DNA of 64,000 nt from CBDUZS01 sp965371785 (GTDB lineage Bacteria > Fermentibacterota > Fermentibacteria > Fermentibacterales > JCC-6). This document shows, one piece after another, positions 41,581-49,977 of the stretch (within the stretch, counting starts at the first letter, position 1; every line of letters begins with the position of its first letter). Both the position numbers and the translations under genes were made by a program. The stretch covers positions 1-64,000 of the forward strand of contig CBDUZS010000004.1 in assembly GCA_965371785.1 (NCBI GenBank). Reading direction: 5' to 3'. The notes beneath the pieces were generated by a model that made no database searches, had not been told where the DNA came from, and saw only the letters and a program-made list of their open reading frames with translations.

Positions 41581-42933
41581 ATGCTCGAAGAACTTTACCA
41601 GAAGGTTGTGCAGAGGGACCCCGACCAGCCTGAATACCATCAGGCGGTCAAGGAGGTCCTCGAGTCTCTCGAGCCTGTACTCGACAGGCACCCTGAGCTG
41701 CGTGCTCAGAAAATCGTCGAGAGAGTAGTCGAACCCGAGCGAGTGATAATGTTCAGGGTACCCTGGGCCATGGACGACGGCGAAGTCATGGTCAACCGTG
41801 GTTTCAGAGTCGAATTCAACAGCTGCATAGGACCCTACAAGGGCGGGCTCAGGTTCCACCCCTCCGTCAACCTGGGAATCCTGAAGTTCCTCGGGTTCGA
41901 GCAGGTCTTCAAGAACGCGCTCACCGGTATTCCAATAGGCGGCGGCAAGGGCGGATCCGACTTCGATCCCAAAGGCAAGTCCGATAACGAAGTGATGCGC
42001 TTCTGCCAGAGCTTCATGAGCGAGCTCTTCCGTCACATCGGCCCCAGCACGGATGTCCCCGCAGGAGACATAGGTGTCGGCGGCAGAGAGATCGGGTACC
42101 TGTTCGGAATGTACAGAAAACTCCGCAACGAATGGTGTGGAATCCTCACCGGCAAGGGTCTGTCCTACGGTGGAAGCCTCATAAGACCCGAGGCCACAGG
42201 ATACGGAGCAGTCTACTTCGGTGAAGAGATGCTCAAGACCCGCGGCGAGGACTATCACGGCAAGATCTGTCTCGTTTCGGGCAGCGGAAACGTAGCACAG
42301 TACACGACCGAGAAGATCAACGAGCTCGGCGGCAAAGTGGTTACGCTTTCCGATTCGGGCGGATACATCTTCGACGAAGCAGGTGTCGATTCGGACAAGC
42401 TTGCCTACGTCATGGACCTCAAGAACGTCAAACGAGGCAGAATCTCGGAGTACGCGGACGAGTACGCCAGTGCCGTGTACACACCGATCGATCCTTCACT
42501 GGACTACAACCCGCTCTGGAACCACAAGGCCCAGTGTGCCTTCCCCAGCGCTACCCAGAACGAGATCAACGTCAAAGACGCCCAGAACCTCATCAACAAC
42601 GGTGTCTACGTCGTCTCCGAGGGTGCGAACATGCCTACCGTTCCAGAGGGTATCAACATCTACCTCGATGCGAAGATCCTCTACGGTCCCGGCAAGGCAG
42701 CCAATGCCGGGGGTGTCGCGACTTCCGGGCTCGAGATGGCTCAGAACAGCGCGTTCACCAGCTGGACCCGCGAGGAGGTGGACAGAAAACTCCACAACAT
42801 CATGATAAACATCCACAAGCAGGCCTGCGAAGCCGCCGAGAAGTACGGCGACCCCGGTAACTACGTACTGGGTGCAAACGCCGCCGGCTTCATGAAGATA
42901 GCTGATGCCATGATGGCTCAGGGTCTGGTCTGA
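41581..42933 (+). CDS. gdhA: NADP-type glutamate dehydrogenase
   Basis: At 450 residues this is the usual length of hexameric bacterial glutamate dehydrogenase. It interconverts glutamate with 2-oxoglutarate and ammonia. Motifs: GPYKGGLRFHPSVN (substrate-binding Lys region), the catalytic-Lys loop GIPIGGGKGGSDFDPKGKS, DVPAGDIGVGGREIGYL, and the coenzyme Rossmann motif VSGSGNVAQYT. ATG 41581 has GGAGGAGG upstream and a clear terminator follows, so it is monocistronic. 2-oxoglutarate made here could feed the Kor enzyme at 56161. Confidence 0.96.
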   Translation: MLEELYQKVVQRDPDQPEYHQAVKEVLESLEPVLDRHPELRAQKIVERVVEPERVIMFRVPWAMDDGEVMVNRGFRVEFNSCIGPYKGGLRFHPSVNLGILKFLGFEQVFKNALTGIPIGGGKGGSDFDPKGKSDNEVMRFCQSFMSELFRHIGPSTDVPAGDIGVGGREIGYLFGMYRKLRNEWCGILTGKGLSYGGSLIRPEATGYGAVYFGEEMLKTRGEDYHGKICLVSGSGNVAQYTTEKINELGGKVVTLSDSGGYIFDEAGVDSDKLAYVMDLKNVKRGRISEYADEYASAVYTPIDPSLDYNPLWNHKAQCAFPSATQNEINVKDAQNLINNGVYVVSEGANMPTVPEGINIYLDAKILYGPGKAANAGGVATSGLEMAQNSAFTSWTREEVDRKLHNIMINIHKQACEAAEKYGDPGNYVLGANAAGFMKIADAMMAQGLV

Positions 42934-42954
42934 CAGGCCCGGAATCGGAACCGA

Positions 42955-42985
42955 GGGGCACGGAGTAACCGTGCCCCTTTCTCTT
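42955..42985 (+). terminator. Rho-independent terminator after gdhA
   Basis: GGGGCACGG (42955-42963) pairs perfectly with CCGTGCCCC (42969-42977) around loop AGTAA, followed by TTTCTCTT (42978-42985). An extra A-T pair extends the stem. Confidence 0.9.
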
Positions 42986-43035
42986 GGACCAGGGACAGCG
43001 CCTGGCAAAGAGCTGTTCAGAGAAAAGGACTCGAG

Positions 43036-43434
43036 ATGAAAATGGAAATTCTGTTCCCCGGCGGCAAGAGAGTGGACGCCCTGTTCGATGGTTTCACGGT
43101 GCAGACGGATCAACCCGTCAGCTCGGGCGGGGAAAACTCTGCACCGGCGCCATTCGATCTCTTCCTGGCATCGATAGGCACGTGTGCAGGCATATACATT
43201 CTCTCCTTCTGCCAGCAGAGGAGTATACCAACTGAGGAAATCAGACTCGTGCAGAACAACGGCAGAAATCCCGAAACCGGGTTCCTTGAGATAGGAATCG
43301 ATATAGTGGTTCCATCCGGTTTCCCCGAGAAGTACCGAAACGCCCTGATCAGATCGGCAGAACTCTGTGCCGTGAAGAAACACATAACCGATCAACTCAT
43401 CAGATTCTCGATTGAAACCAGCACGAAGGAATGA
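43036..43434 (+). CDS. OsmC-like protein
   Basis: This 132-residue protein has the OsmC/YhfA layout. An N-terminal beta hairpin (MEILFPGGKRVDALFDGF) leads to GENSAPAPFDLFLASIGTC, the helix that carries the family's first conserved Cys, and the second conserved Cys is in SAELCAVKKHI. OsmC-type proteins often reduce organic peroxides with paired Cys thiols; others have unknown roles. ATG 43036 has AAAGGA upstream. It lies 51 bases after the gdhA terminator and converges on the gene ending at 43467. Confidence 0.85.
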   Translation: MKMEILFPGGKRVDALFDGFTVQTDQPVSSGGENSAPAPFDLFLASIGTCAGIYILSFCQQRSIPTEEIRLVQNNGRNPETGFLEIGIDIVVPSGFPEKYRNALIRSAELCAVKKHITDQLIRFSIETSTKE

Positions 43435-43466
43435 CAGGCTGTAAGATCTGTAACTGCCGGGTCGTT

Positions 43467-45824
43467 CTATCTGGTCAGGTACCCGATTGCCGAGTCGGTA
43501 TTTCCATCCATGACAACCGACAGGCTTGCTCCATCGGACTCCATGGATACCTGAACTACCTTGATCTGTTTTGCCAGGTGCTTCGCGCCGGGAACGAGCT
43601 TGCACAGCCTGTTCCGTGACTTCATGAAGAAATCCTCGTTGAATATTATGCCTGGTTCGTCCGGGTACAGCGGCAGGTATATGATTCCCGCTTCGACCAG
43701 GTCCTGGAAGAAATGTGTTCCGAAAGACAGATCGGGCATGTACCCCTTCTTCATCCTGGCGACTTCGATAAGCATTGCGGTGTTGTTGATGTCGGCGTAA
43801 CCGACCTTGACGCCGAGTTTGATGTCTCCCCTGCTCCCCCACCTGCCGGGCCCAATCAGTATGAATTTCCGCTGAGGCAGAACCTTGTTCAGCCTACCGA
43901 CAACGTGTCCCACTTCAATGAGTTCTTCGAGACTTTCCAGCCTGTCGTACTCCACAGGGTCAACGTAGACGACGAATTCGATGCCTTCACAGATGCCGGA
44001 TGTAATGTACTTACCGGCGGTGAATACTATGTCCTCCTCGGGAACATCGTCCGGGACGACCACCTCTCCGATTTCTCCGGAATAGCTCTGTGGTCTGCAC
44101 TGGAGCAGGTAGGGAACCTGGATGTCATCGGCGTATGCGAATTCGACGTCTACGGGAACACCTATTTCCTTCTCCAGTATCTGGAGTATCGTCTGAATCA
44201 GCAGAGGGAACGGGCTTCTCGAGAGCAGGCGAGAGAATGTAATGACCGTTTCCTCGTTCTCCACGTTGAAAAGGCTTCCCATCGGCGGAGAGAGGTTACC
44301 ATCTTTGTATAGTGATATGATGTAAGAGAGAACGGGATAACTGCTTCCATGTGCCTTTACGAGATCGTCGAAGAGAACGGTCTCGAACCTGCGGTTTTCG
44401 AGATTGATCACGTCGATATGCTTCTGGGCATATCGAATCGTTTCCTCGGGTGTGACATTCACTCTCAGACCCGGCTGTCCGGGGCAGAGAAGCATCGGAA
44501 AATCCTGACCCGTCCTGTCCACTGCCCTGGTTCCAAGGCCTGTAACCAGCCTTACTATTCCGTCCTCGCGCCTGATCCTGGGAGACCACCGGAACTCGTT
44601 CCTGCTGAAAGCTACACCTGCAAAAGCGGGGAAGTAGTACTTGCCGACCCGTTTTCCGACGACTTCCTGGATGATGATTCCCATTTCCTCGTTGAAATCG
44701 AGAAGGCCGCGCTCCCTTCTGTACTCTATCGGGTCGGGACTGAACACACTTGCATAGACTTCCATTATCGCGTCTGCAAGCGCTTCCAGCCTTTCCATCT
44801 TGCTTCCGACGTTGGCGACGAAGAGGCTCTTGTATTTACCCGCAAAGGCAGACCCTACACTGTCTTCGAGCAGACTGGACGAGCGGACAACGAGCGGTAC
44901 GTTTCCGAACTGATCGAGCGCAACGTTGAGCCCCGACATTATTCCCGCTGGCAGCAGAGAGCTCTTGAAGATCTGCCGAAGCAGACTGTACTCCTTTCTA
45001 AGCTCATCCGGATCGGAATATTTTATCGACAACAGTTCTTCGAGTGCATTGTGGTGGATGAATTCGAAGATGGCATCACTGGATATGTACCATGTTTTGG
45101 GGACCTTCAGGTTCCTGAGAACGACGTTGTCTTTCCTGGCGGAATAGGATTCCAGTATCTTTTTCGCCCTGAACAGACCCGCTGCCTTTCCCCCGAGTCT
45201 GCCGCTGCCCGTGGCCGGGCCGATCGTGTGGTCGAGAACCTCGATGAAGTCAATAATTCTTACACGGTTCTTGGTCGTGTTGATGTATGTGAGATCGGTA
45301 CTGAACAGCCTCCTGATGAGAGCGACTCTGATTCCCATGCTCTCTTCCTTGTCGAGCACCTTGTGTGATTCGGGAAGAAGGGAGAACCTGTCGAGAGCCG
45401 CACTGAGCTCGACCAGAGGTACATCTTTCTGCTCTACCAGGATGGAGAGGAACCGTGTGCTTTCGTACCGGAGCCAGCGGGTCAGCATTGCGGATATCTC
45501 GCTCGAGGACAGTTCCTCCTCTGCGATCCTGAAAACCTCGCTGGTGAAGAACTCGATTGCGGAATGGTTGATCCTCGGCATCGGCTGGTTTTCTCCCCAG
45601 GCCGCACCCGTTTCGTAATCGTCAGGACTGTATACCAGCAGGCGTTCCATGACGTCGCTCATCTTCTTCACGTTACGTTTGAACAGGTAGTTCATCATCT
45701 TCCGGCCAAGACGTTTCATGAGAATGGGATTGGTTTCGCTGAGAAGGCTGACGATCACCTTCCATTCAGGATCACTTCTCTCAGTGTTTTTCTTCCTGAT
45801 ATCGCGTTTGTCGGCATCGTGCAT
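43467..45824 (-). CDS. PPDK/PEP-synthase N-terminal (ATP-grasp) protein, third paralog without receivers
   Basis: This 785-residue protein shares the ATP-grasp half and C-terminal motifs of the proteins at 35266 and 38365: GSGRLGGKAAGLFRAKKIL, VVRSSSLLEDSVGSAFAGKY, LIGPGRWGSRGD and FGTHFFQDLVEAG. The N-terminal 200 residues are helical and unlike the receiver regions of the other two. The phospho-His and PEP-binding domains are again absent. Start ATG 45824 has GGAGGG upstream. Function unknown; an ATP-dependent kinase-like role is inferred from the fold only. Confidence 0.78.
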   Translation of the reverse strand: MHDADKRDIRKKNTERSDPEWKVIVSLLSETNPILMKRLGRKMMNYLFKRNVKKMSDVMERLLVYSPDDYETGAAWGENQPMPRINHSAIEFFTSEVFRIAEEELSSSEISAMLTRWLRYESTRFLSILVEQKDVPLVELSAALDRFSLLPESHKVLDKEESMGIRVALIRRLFSTDLTYINTTKNRVRIIDFIEVLDHTIGPATGSGRLGGKAAGLFRAKKILESYSARKDNVVLRNLKVPKTWYISSDAIFEFIHHNALEELLSIKYSDPDELRKEYSLLRQIFKSSLLPAGIMSGLNVALDQFGNVPLVVRSSSLLEDSVGSAFAGKYKSLFVANVGSKMERLEALADAIMEVYASVFSPDPIEYRRERGLLDFNEEMGIIIQEVVGKRVGKYYFPAFAGVAFSRNEFRWSPRIRREDGIVRLVTGLGTRAVDRTGQDFPMLLCPGQPGLRVNVTPEETIRYAQKHIDVINLENRRFETVLFDDLVKAHGSSYPVLSYIISLYKDGNLSPPMGSLFNVENEETVITFSRLLSRSPFPLLIQTILQILEKEIGVPVDVEFAYADDIQVPYLLQCRPQSYSGEIGEVVVPDDVPEEDIVFTAGKYITSGICEGIEFVVYVDPVEYDRLESLEELIEVGHVVGRLNKVLPQRKFILIGPGRWGSRGDIKLGVKVGYADINNTAMLIEVARMKKGYMPDLSFGTHFFQDLVEAGIIYLPLYPDEPGIIFNEDFFMKSRNRLCKLVPGAKHLAKQIKVVQVSMESDGASLSVVMDGNTDSAIGYLTR

Positions 45825-45934
45825 TATCGGGTTACCCTCCGGAAAGATTCATTGTCGGTATCAGTAGTGTTTATGCGCTATGGCAAAGGCAATGTCCATG
45901 ATACCGAAGTACTTTCTCGGAACAGATTTTCCGG

Positions 45935-45963
45935 TTGACCTGGCGGGTAGCATCGTCTATTAC
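45935..45963 (+). promoter_or_regulatory. Sigma-70 promoter of the sucCD-fum operon
   Basis: TTGACC (45935-45940), a 17-base spacer and TATTAC (45958-45963) lie about 55 bases before the predicted ribosome site GAGGAGGGG and ATG 46026. Confidence 0.65.
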
Positions 45964-46025
45964 ATCCTTCTGCCCGAACGAGTCAATTGAGTATCAGACC
46001 TTATCTTTTCCTTTGAGGAGGGGTA

Positions 46026-47159
46026 ATGAAACTCGAGGAATTTCAGGCGAAATCACTTTTCAAGGCATCCGGAATTCCCGTTCCGGACGGCATTATGGTG
46101 ACCACGGCAGACGATGCCGGAAAGGCAGCGGAAAAAATCGGCTGCCCCGTCGTCGTCAAGGCTCAGGTCCAGGCGGGCGGACGGGGCAAGGCGGGTGGAG
46201 TCAAAATCGCAAAGACGCCCGACGAGGCCGCTTCCCTTGCTGAAGACATCCTTGGAATGTCGATCAAGGGTTTCCCGGTGGAGAGGCTCCTCATCGACCC
46301 CGCAGTTTCCATACAGGATGAGTTCTACGTAGGAATCACAATCGACAGAAGAAAGAAGGGGCCTGTCCTGATGGCATCCCCGGCCGGAGGTGTGGATATC
46401 GAGAAGGTGGCTAGAGAAACACCGGAAAAGATTTTCTTCCACACCATACATCCCATTCATGGCCTCAGACTCTTCGAAGCGAAAAAGGTTGCGTTCAAAC
46501 TTTTTTCTGAGAAGAAGCAGGCGCTCACGGCTGCATCTATCATGACCAGGCTCTGGCAGTGCTTCAGGGACTCACATGCCTCTCTTGCAGAGATAAACCC
46601 ACTGGTTCGACTCACGGACGGTTCACTTCTGGCAATCGATGCCAAAATCGTGCTAGATGACAACGCGTTGTACTTGAATCCGGACCTCGAGAATATGAGA
46701 CTCCCCTCCCTGGATGAACGGAAGGAACTCGAGGCAAAGGAGCACGGGTTGAGCTTCGTCAAGCTCGACGGTGAGATTGGCTGCATGGTAAACGGCGCGG
46801 GGCTTGCCATGGCTACAATGGACCTCATCAAGCACATGGGTGGTACACCGGCCAATTTCCTCGACATCGGAGGCAGCTCGAACCCGGACAAGGTTATCAA
46901 GGCAATGGAACTGCTCGTATCCGATCCCAACGTGAAGGCCATCTTCATAAACGTCTTCGGAGGAATCACCAGATGTGATGACGTGGCCAGGGGTCTCGTA
47001 ACAGCGCTCGAGGTTGTCGGAACCGATCTTCCACTGGTAGTAAGGCTTACGGGAACAAACGGGAAAGAGGGAAGAGCGATTCTTGCCGATGCGGGAATCG
47101 AAGCATTCACCGACATGATGGAAGGCGCTGAGAAGGTCATCGGCTTGACCGTCTCATGA
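46026..47159 (+). CDS. sucC: Succinyl-CoA synthetase beta subunit
   Basis: This 377-residue protein joins succinyl-CoA cleavage to ATP or GTP formation with SucD. It has an ATP-grasp domain (VVKAQVQAGGRGKAGGVK), the family's LAEINPLV, and the C-terminal phosphate/CoA part (NVFGGITRCDDVARG, RLTGTNGKEGR). ATG 46026 follows GAGGAGGGG. It is the first of four genes, sucC-sucD-fumA-fumB, that form a TCA-cycle segment from succinyl-CoA to malate minus the succinate dehydrogenase step. Confidence 0.96.
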   Translation: MKLEEFQAKSLFKASGIPVPDGIMVTTADDAGKAAEKIGCPVVVKAQVQAGGRGKAGGVKIAKTPDEAASLAEDILGMSIKGFPVERLLIDPAVSIQDEFYVGITIDRRKKGPVLMASPAGGVDIEKVARETPEKIFFHTIHPIHGLRLFEAKKVAFKLFSEKKQALTAASIMTRLWQCFRDSHASLAEINPLVRLTDGSLLAIDAKIVLDDNALYLNPDLENMRLPSLDERKELEAKEHGLSFVKLDGEIGCMVNGAGLAMATMDLIKHMGGTPANFLDIGGSSNPDKVIKAMELLVSDPNVKAIFINVFGGITRCDDVARGLVTALEVVGTDLPLVVRLTGTNGKEGRAILADAGIEAFTDMMEGAEKVIGLTVS

Positions 47160-47182
47160 GCCGGGTCTGAAGGGAAATACAA

Positions 47183-48058
47183 GTGAGCATTCTAATAGAT
47201 GAGAATACGAGAGTCCTCGTTCAGGGACTCGGGAGAGACGGATCCTTTCACGCCCAGCAGATGCTCGACTACGGAACAAAGATCGTTTCGGGTGTGCATC
47301 CCGGCAAAGGCGGCTCGACAGTCGCATCCTTTCCGGTCTTCAACACCTGCACCGAGGCCCTAGAGAGCACCGGCGCGGAATGCAGCATCATTTTCGTACC
47401 TGCTGCATTCGCAGCGGACGCTATCCTCGAGGCTGCTAACGCCGGAATCAGACTCATCGTATCCGTAAGCGAAGGAATTCCCATTCTCACGATGACCGAA
47501 GTCGTTCACGAACTCGATTCACTCGGGGTATCTCTCCTCGGACCGAATTGCCCCGGGTTGATCTCCCCGGGCAAGTCGAAAGTCGGGATAATGCCCGGAA
47601 GCATCTTCCGCAGGGGAAACATCGGCGTAGTTTCGAGAAGCGGAACTCTTACCTACGAAGTAGTAGACCACCTCACAGCCGCCGGGCTCGGCCAGTCGAC
47701 CGCGATAGGCATGGGTGGAGATCCCGTTGTCGGTCTTAAATTCATCGAATACCTGCAGCTGTTCGAGGAGGATCCCGAAACGGATGCCATCGTAATGGTA
47801 GGTGAAATCGGCGGAACCGACGAGGAAGATGCCGCTGACTTTGCAGGGCAAAACCTGTCCAAGCCGGTGGTGGGCTTCATCGTCGGCAGAAGTGCGCCTC
47901 CCGGCAAACGTATGGGTCATGCGGGAGCAATAGTCTCCGGTGGAACCGGCACTGCAGAGAACAAAGTAGAAGCCATGGAGAGAAACGGCATTCCCGTTGC
48001 CGAAACGATAGTGGATATCGTGGATCTCCTGAAGCAGAGAATTGGAGGTTCCAATTGA
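47183..48058 (+). CDS. sucD: Succinyl-CoA synthetase alpha subunit
   Basis: This 291-residue protein has the CoA-binding Rossmann part (VLVQGLGRDGSFHAQQM, GVHPGKGG, GPNCPGLISPG), RSGTLTYEV, and the active-site His in GKRMGHAGAIVSGG, the residue phosphorylated in catalysis. GTG 47183 has AGGGAAA upstream. Its stop overlaps the TTG of the fumarase gene (TTGA), indicating coupled translation. Confidence 0.96.
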   Translation: MSILIDENTRVLVQGLGRDGSFHAQQMLDYGTKIVSGVHPGKGGSTVASFPVFNTCTEALESTGAECSIIFVPAAFAADAILEAANAGIRLIVSVSEGIPILTMTEVVHELDSLGVSLLGPNCPGLISPGKSKVGIMPGSIFRRGNIGVVSRSGTLTYEVVDHLTAAGLGQSTAIGMGGDPVVGLKFIEYLQLFEEDPETDAIVMVGEIGGTDEEDAADFAGQNLSKPVVGFIVGRSAPPGKRMGHAGAIVSGGTGTAENKVEAMERNGIPVAETIVDIVDLLKQRIGGSN

Positions 48059-48900
48059 GAGAGCTGGATGTAGCACTGATCACATCCGCGATGAAGGACC
48101 TGTCCATCTCCTGCAACCTCTTTCTCGGCGACGATGTGAAGGACTCGCTCCGGGAAGCCTACGAGAACGAGGAATCGCCTCTCGGCAGAGAGATTCTCGG
48201 GGTTGTACTGGAGAACCACGATATCGCCGCGGAAAAGAGTATGCCCCTGTGCCAGGACTGCGGGGTTGCGGTGGTATTCATCGACATCGGTCAGGATGTT
48301 CATCTCACTGGCGGTAACCTGGAAGACGCAATCAATGAGGGTGTCAGACGGGGATACTCAGAGGGCTATCTCAGGAAATCAATGGTATCTGATCCCGCCA
48401 TCGACAGGAAGAACACGGGAGACAACACGCCGGCCGTGATCCATACCAGAATCGTTCCCGGGGAAAAGATCAGGCTTCGCTTCGCGCCGAAGGGCGGAGG
48501 TGCCGAGAACATGAGCGAGGTCAGGATGATGACCGCAGCAGACGGCATCGAGGGCATAAAGGACTTCGTAGTGGACAGGGTGAAGAGATCGGGAGGGAAC
48601 CCTTGTCCTCCGATGGTTGTTGGAGTCGGGATAGGGGGCAATTTCGAGAAGTGTGCACTCCTTGCAAAGGAATCTCTTTTCAGGACCCTGGGAGAGCACA
48701 ACCCCGATCCGAGATACGCAGACGCCGAGAGGGAAATCCTCGATAGAGTGAACAAGCTGGGAATTGGTCCACAGGGCCTGGGCGGACGAACAACAGCGCT
48801 TGCCGTGAACATCGAGTACATGCCATGCCATATTGCCTGCATGCCGGTAGCCGTGAACATACAGTGCCATGCTCACCGGCACGCTGAGATAGAGATATAG
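48055..48900 (+). CDS. fumA: Class I fumarase alpha subunit (N-terminal Fe-S part)
   Basis: This 281-residue protein is the larger subunit of two-part, oxygen-sensitive class I fumarase or tartrate dehydratase. Cys candidates for the [4Fe-4S] cluster occur in LCQDCGVAVVF, GGNFEKCALLA and the C-terminal HIACMPVAVNIQCH. NTPAVIHTRIVPG and APKGGGAENMS are family motifs. TTG 48055 has GGAGG eight bases upstream. Next to sucCD, fumarate/malate is the likely substrate pair rather than tartrate. Confidence 0.92.
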   Translation: MRELDVALITSAMKDLSISCNLFLGDDVKDSLREAYENEESPLGREILGVVLENHDIAAEKSMPLCQDCGVAVVFIDIGQDVHLTGGNLEDAINEGVRRGYSEGYLRKSMVSDPAIDRKNTGDNTPAVIHTRIVPGEKIRLRFAPKGGGAENMSEVRMMTAADGIEGIKDFVVDRVKRSGGNPCPPMVVGVGIGGNFEKCALLAKESLFRTLGEHNPDPRYADAEREILDRVNKLGIGPQGLGGRTTALAVNIEYMPCHIACMPVAVNIQCHAHRHAEIEI

Positions 48901-48910
48901 GAGGCGCCCA

Positions 48911-49465
48911 ATGAAGACATTCGAGCTCACAACACCCCTGACCACCGAACAGCTCTCCGAGCTTCAGGTAGGCGACAAGGTTCTTCTCTCCGGTGAAGTG
49001 TTCACCGCAAGGGATGCGGCACACAAAAGGCTTGTCACACTGATTGAGGAAGGCAAGGAGCTTCCATTCGATCTCGAAGGCGCGGTGATCTACTTCGTGG
49101 GTCCGGCACCTTCCCGACCCGGGCAGGTGATGAACTCGGCTGGTCCAACGACCAGTTACCGGATGGACTCTTTTACCCCTCTTCTCATGGACCATGGTCT
49201 CAAAGGAACGATCGGCAAGGGCTCGAGATCGCAGGAGGTCAGGCAAGCGATTGTTCGCAACGGCGGTGTGTACTTCGGCGCTGTTGGCGGGGCCGCTGCA
49301 GGAATAGCTTCAACCGTGAAGGAAGCAGAAGTAATAGCGTACGAAGACCTCGGTCCTGAAGCTGTCAGACGGCTCGTAGTAGAGAAAATGCCCCTCTTCG
49401 TAATCAATGACGTTCACGGGGGAGACCTCTTCGAGATCGGCGTATCACAGTACTGTTGTGATTGA
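48911..49465 (+). CDS. fumB: Class I fumarase beta subunit (C-terminal part)
   Basis: This 184-residue protein is the smaller subunit of two-part class I fumarase: VLLSGEVFTARDAAHKRL, NSAGPTTSYRMDSF, GKGSRSQEVR and GGVYFGAVGGAAAG are all conserved. ATG 48911 has AGGAGG upstream, ten bases after fumA. No clear terminator hairpin follows before the convergent lipoprotein gene. Confidence 0.93.
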   Translation: MKTFELTTPLTTEQLSELQVGDKVLLSGEVFTARDAAHKRLVTLIEEGKELPFDLEGAVIYFVGPAPSRPGQVMNSAGPTTSYRMDSFTPLLMDHGLKGTIGKGSRSQEVRQAIVRNGGVYFGAVGGAAAGIASTVKEAEVIAYEDLGPEAVRRLVVEKMPLFVINDVHGGDLFEIGVSQYCCD

Positions 49466-49494
49466 TAAGCCTTACAACCGGGCATCTTTGCCTG

Positions 49495-49962
49495 CTAGTT
49501 GTCCTGGTACCTTTCGGTGGAGAACCTGTAGCCGTCCGCAGATATGCCTGCACCCGCGCCGAACAGCCACCGGGAGCAGCAACCTCCCCGGTCCTCGATG
49601 ACAAGGAAGTTATACTCCACTCGAATCGAGAGGCTACAGGCAGCCTGGCCATCGTTTGTATCGACGATATCGGTAAATACCAGAGCATCATCGACCAGAA
49701 CCATGGGAAGAGGTCCGTCTTCCCCTGCGATTTCACAGATATGATAATTGGTGCCAACGATTCTCCCGGTCACTTCGTACCTGCCATCCTCCCGGGGAAG
49801 GATCCTCAGCCAGCTTCTCTCGATCGTCGACTCTCCGGTAGCGATTGATGTAATCTCTTCATCGTTGTAGTAGTACCCGCTGAAATCAATCACCCTGGAA
49901 GAACAGCCCGAGAGAGCGGCCAGCACGAACGGGAACAGCATCGCAAGTGTTCCTCTTCCCAT
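49495..49962 (-). CDS. Small lipoprotein of unknown function
   Basis: This 155-residue protein has a signal peptide with lipobox ALSGC (Cys near residue 20), then a mature domain rich in beta strands (SGYYYNDEEITS start, GRYEVTGRIVGTNYHICEI) with a Cys pair at RGGCCSRW. No family recognised. It starts 15 bases downstream of the ATPase stop on the same strand and may be co-transcribed with it. Confidence 0.7.
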   Translation of the reverse strand: MGRGTLAMLFPFVLAALSGCSSRVIDFSGYYYNDEEITSIATGESTIERSWLRILPREDGRYEVTGRIVGTNYHICEIAGEDGPLPMVLVDDALVFTDIVDTNDGQAACSLSIRVEYNFLVIEDRGGCCSRWLFGAGAGISADGYRFSTERYQDN

Positions 49963-49977
49963 AACATCACTCTCCGA

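Noticed and set aside
42496..43842. A long open minus-strand frame across gdhA and OsmC
   Set aside because: It is antisense to well-supported genes and has no recognisable motif; long antisense frames are common at this codon usage.
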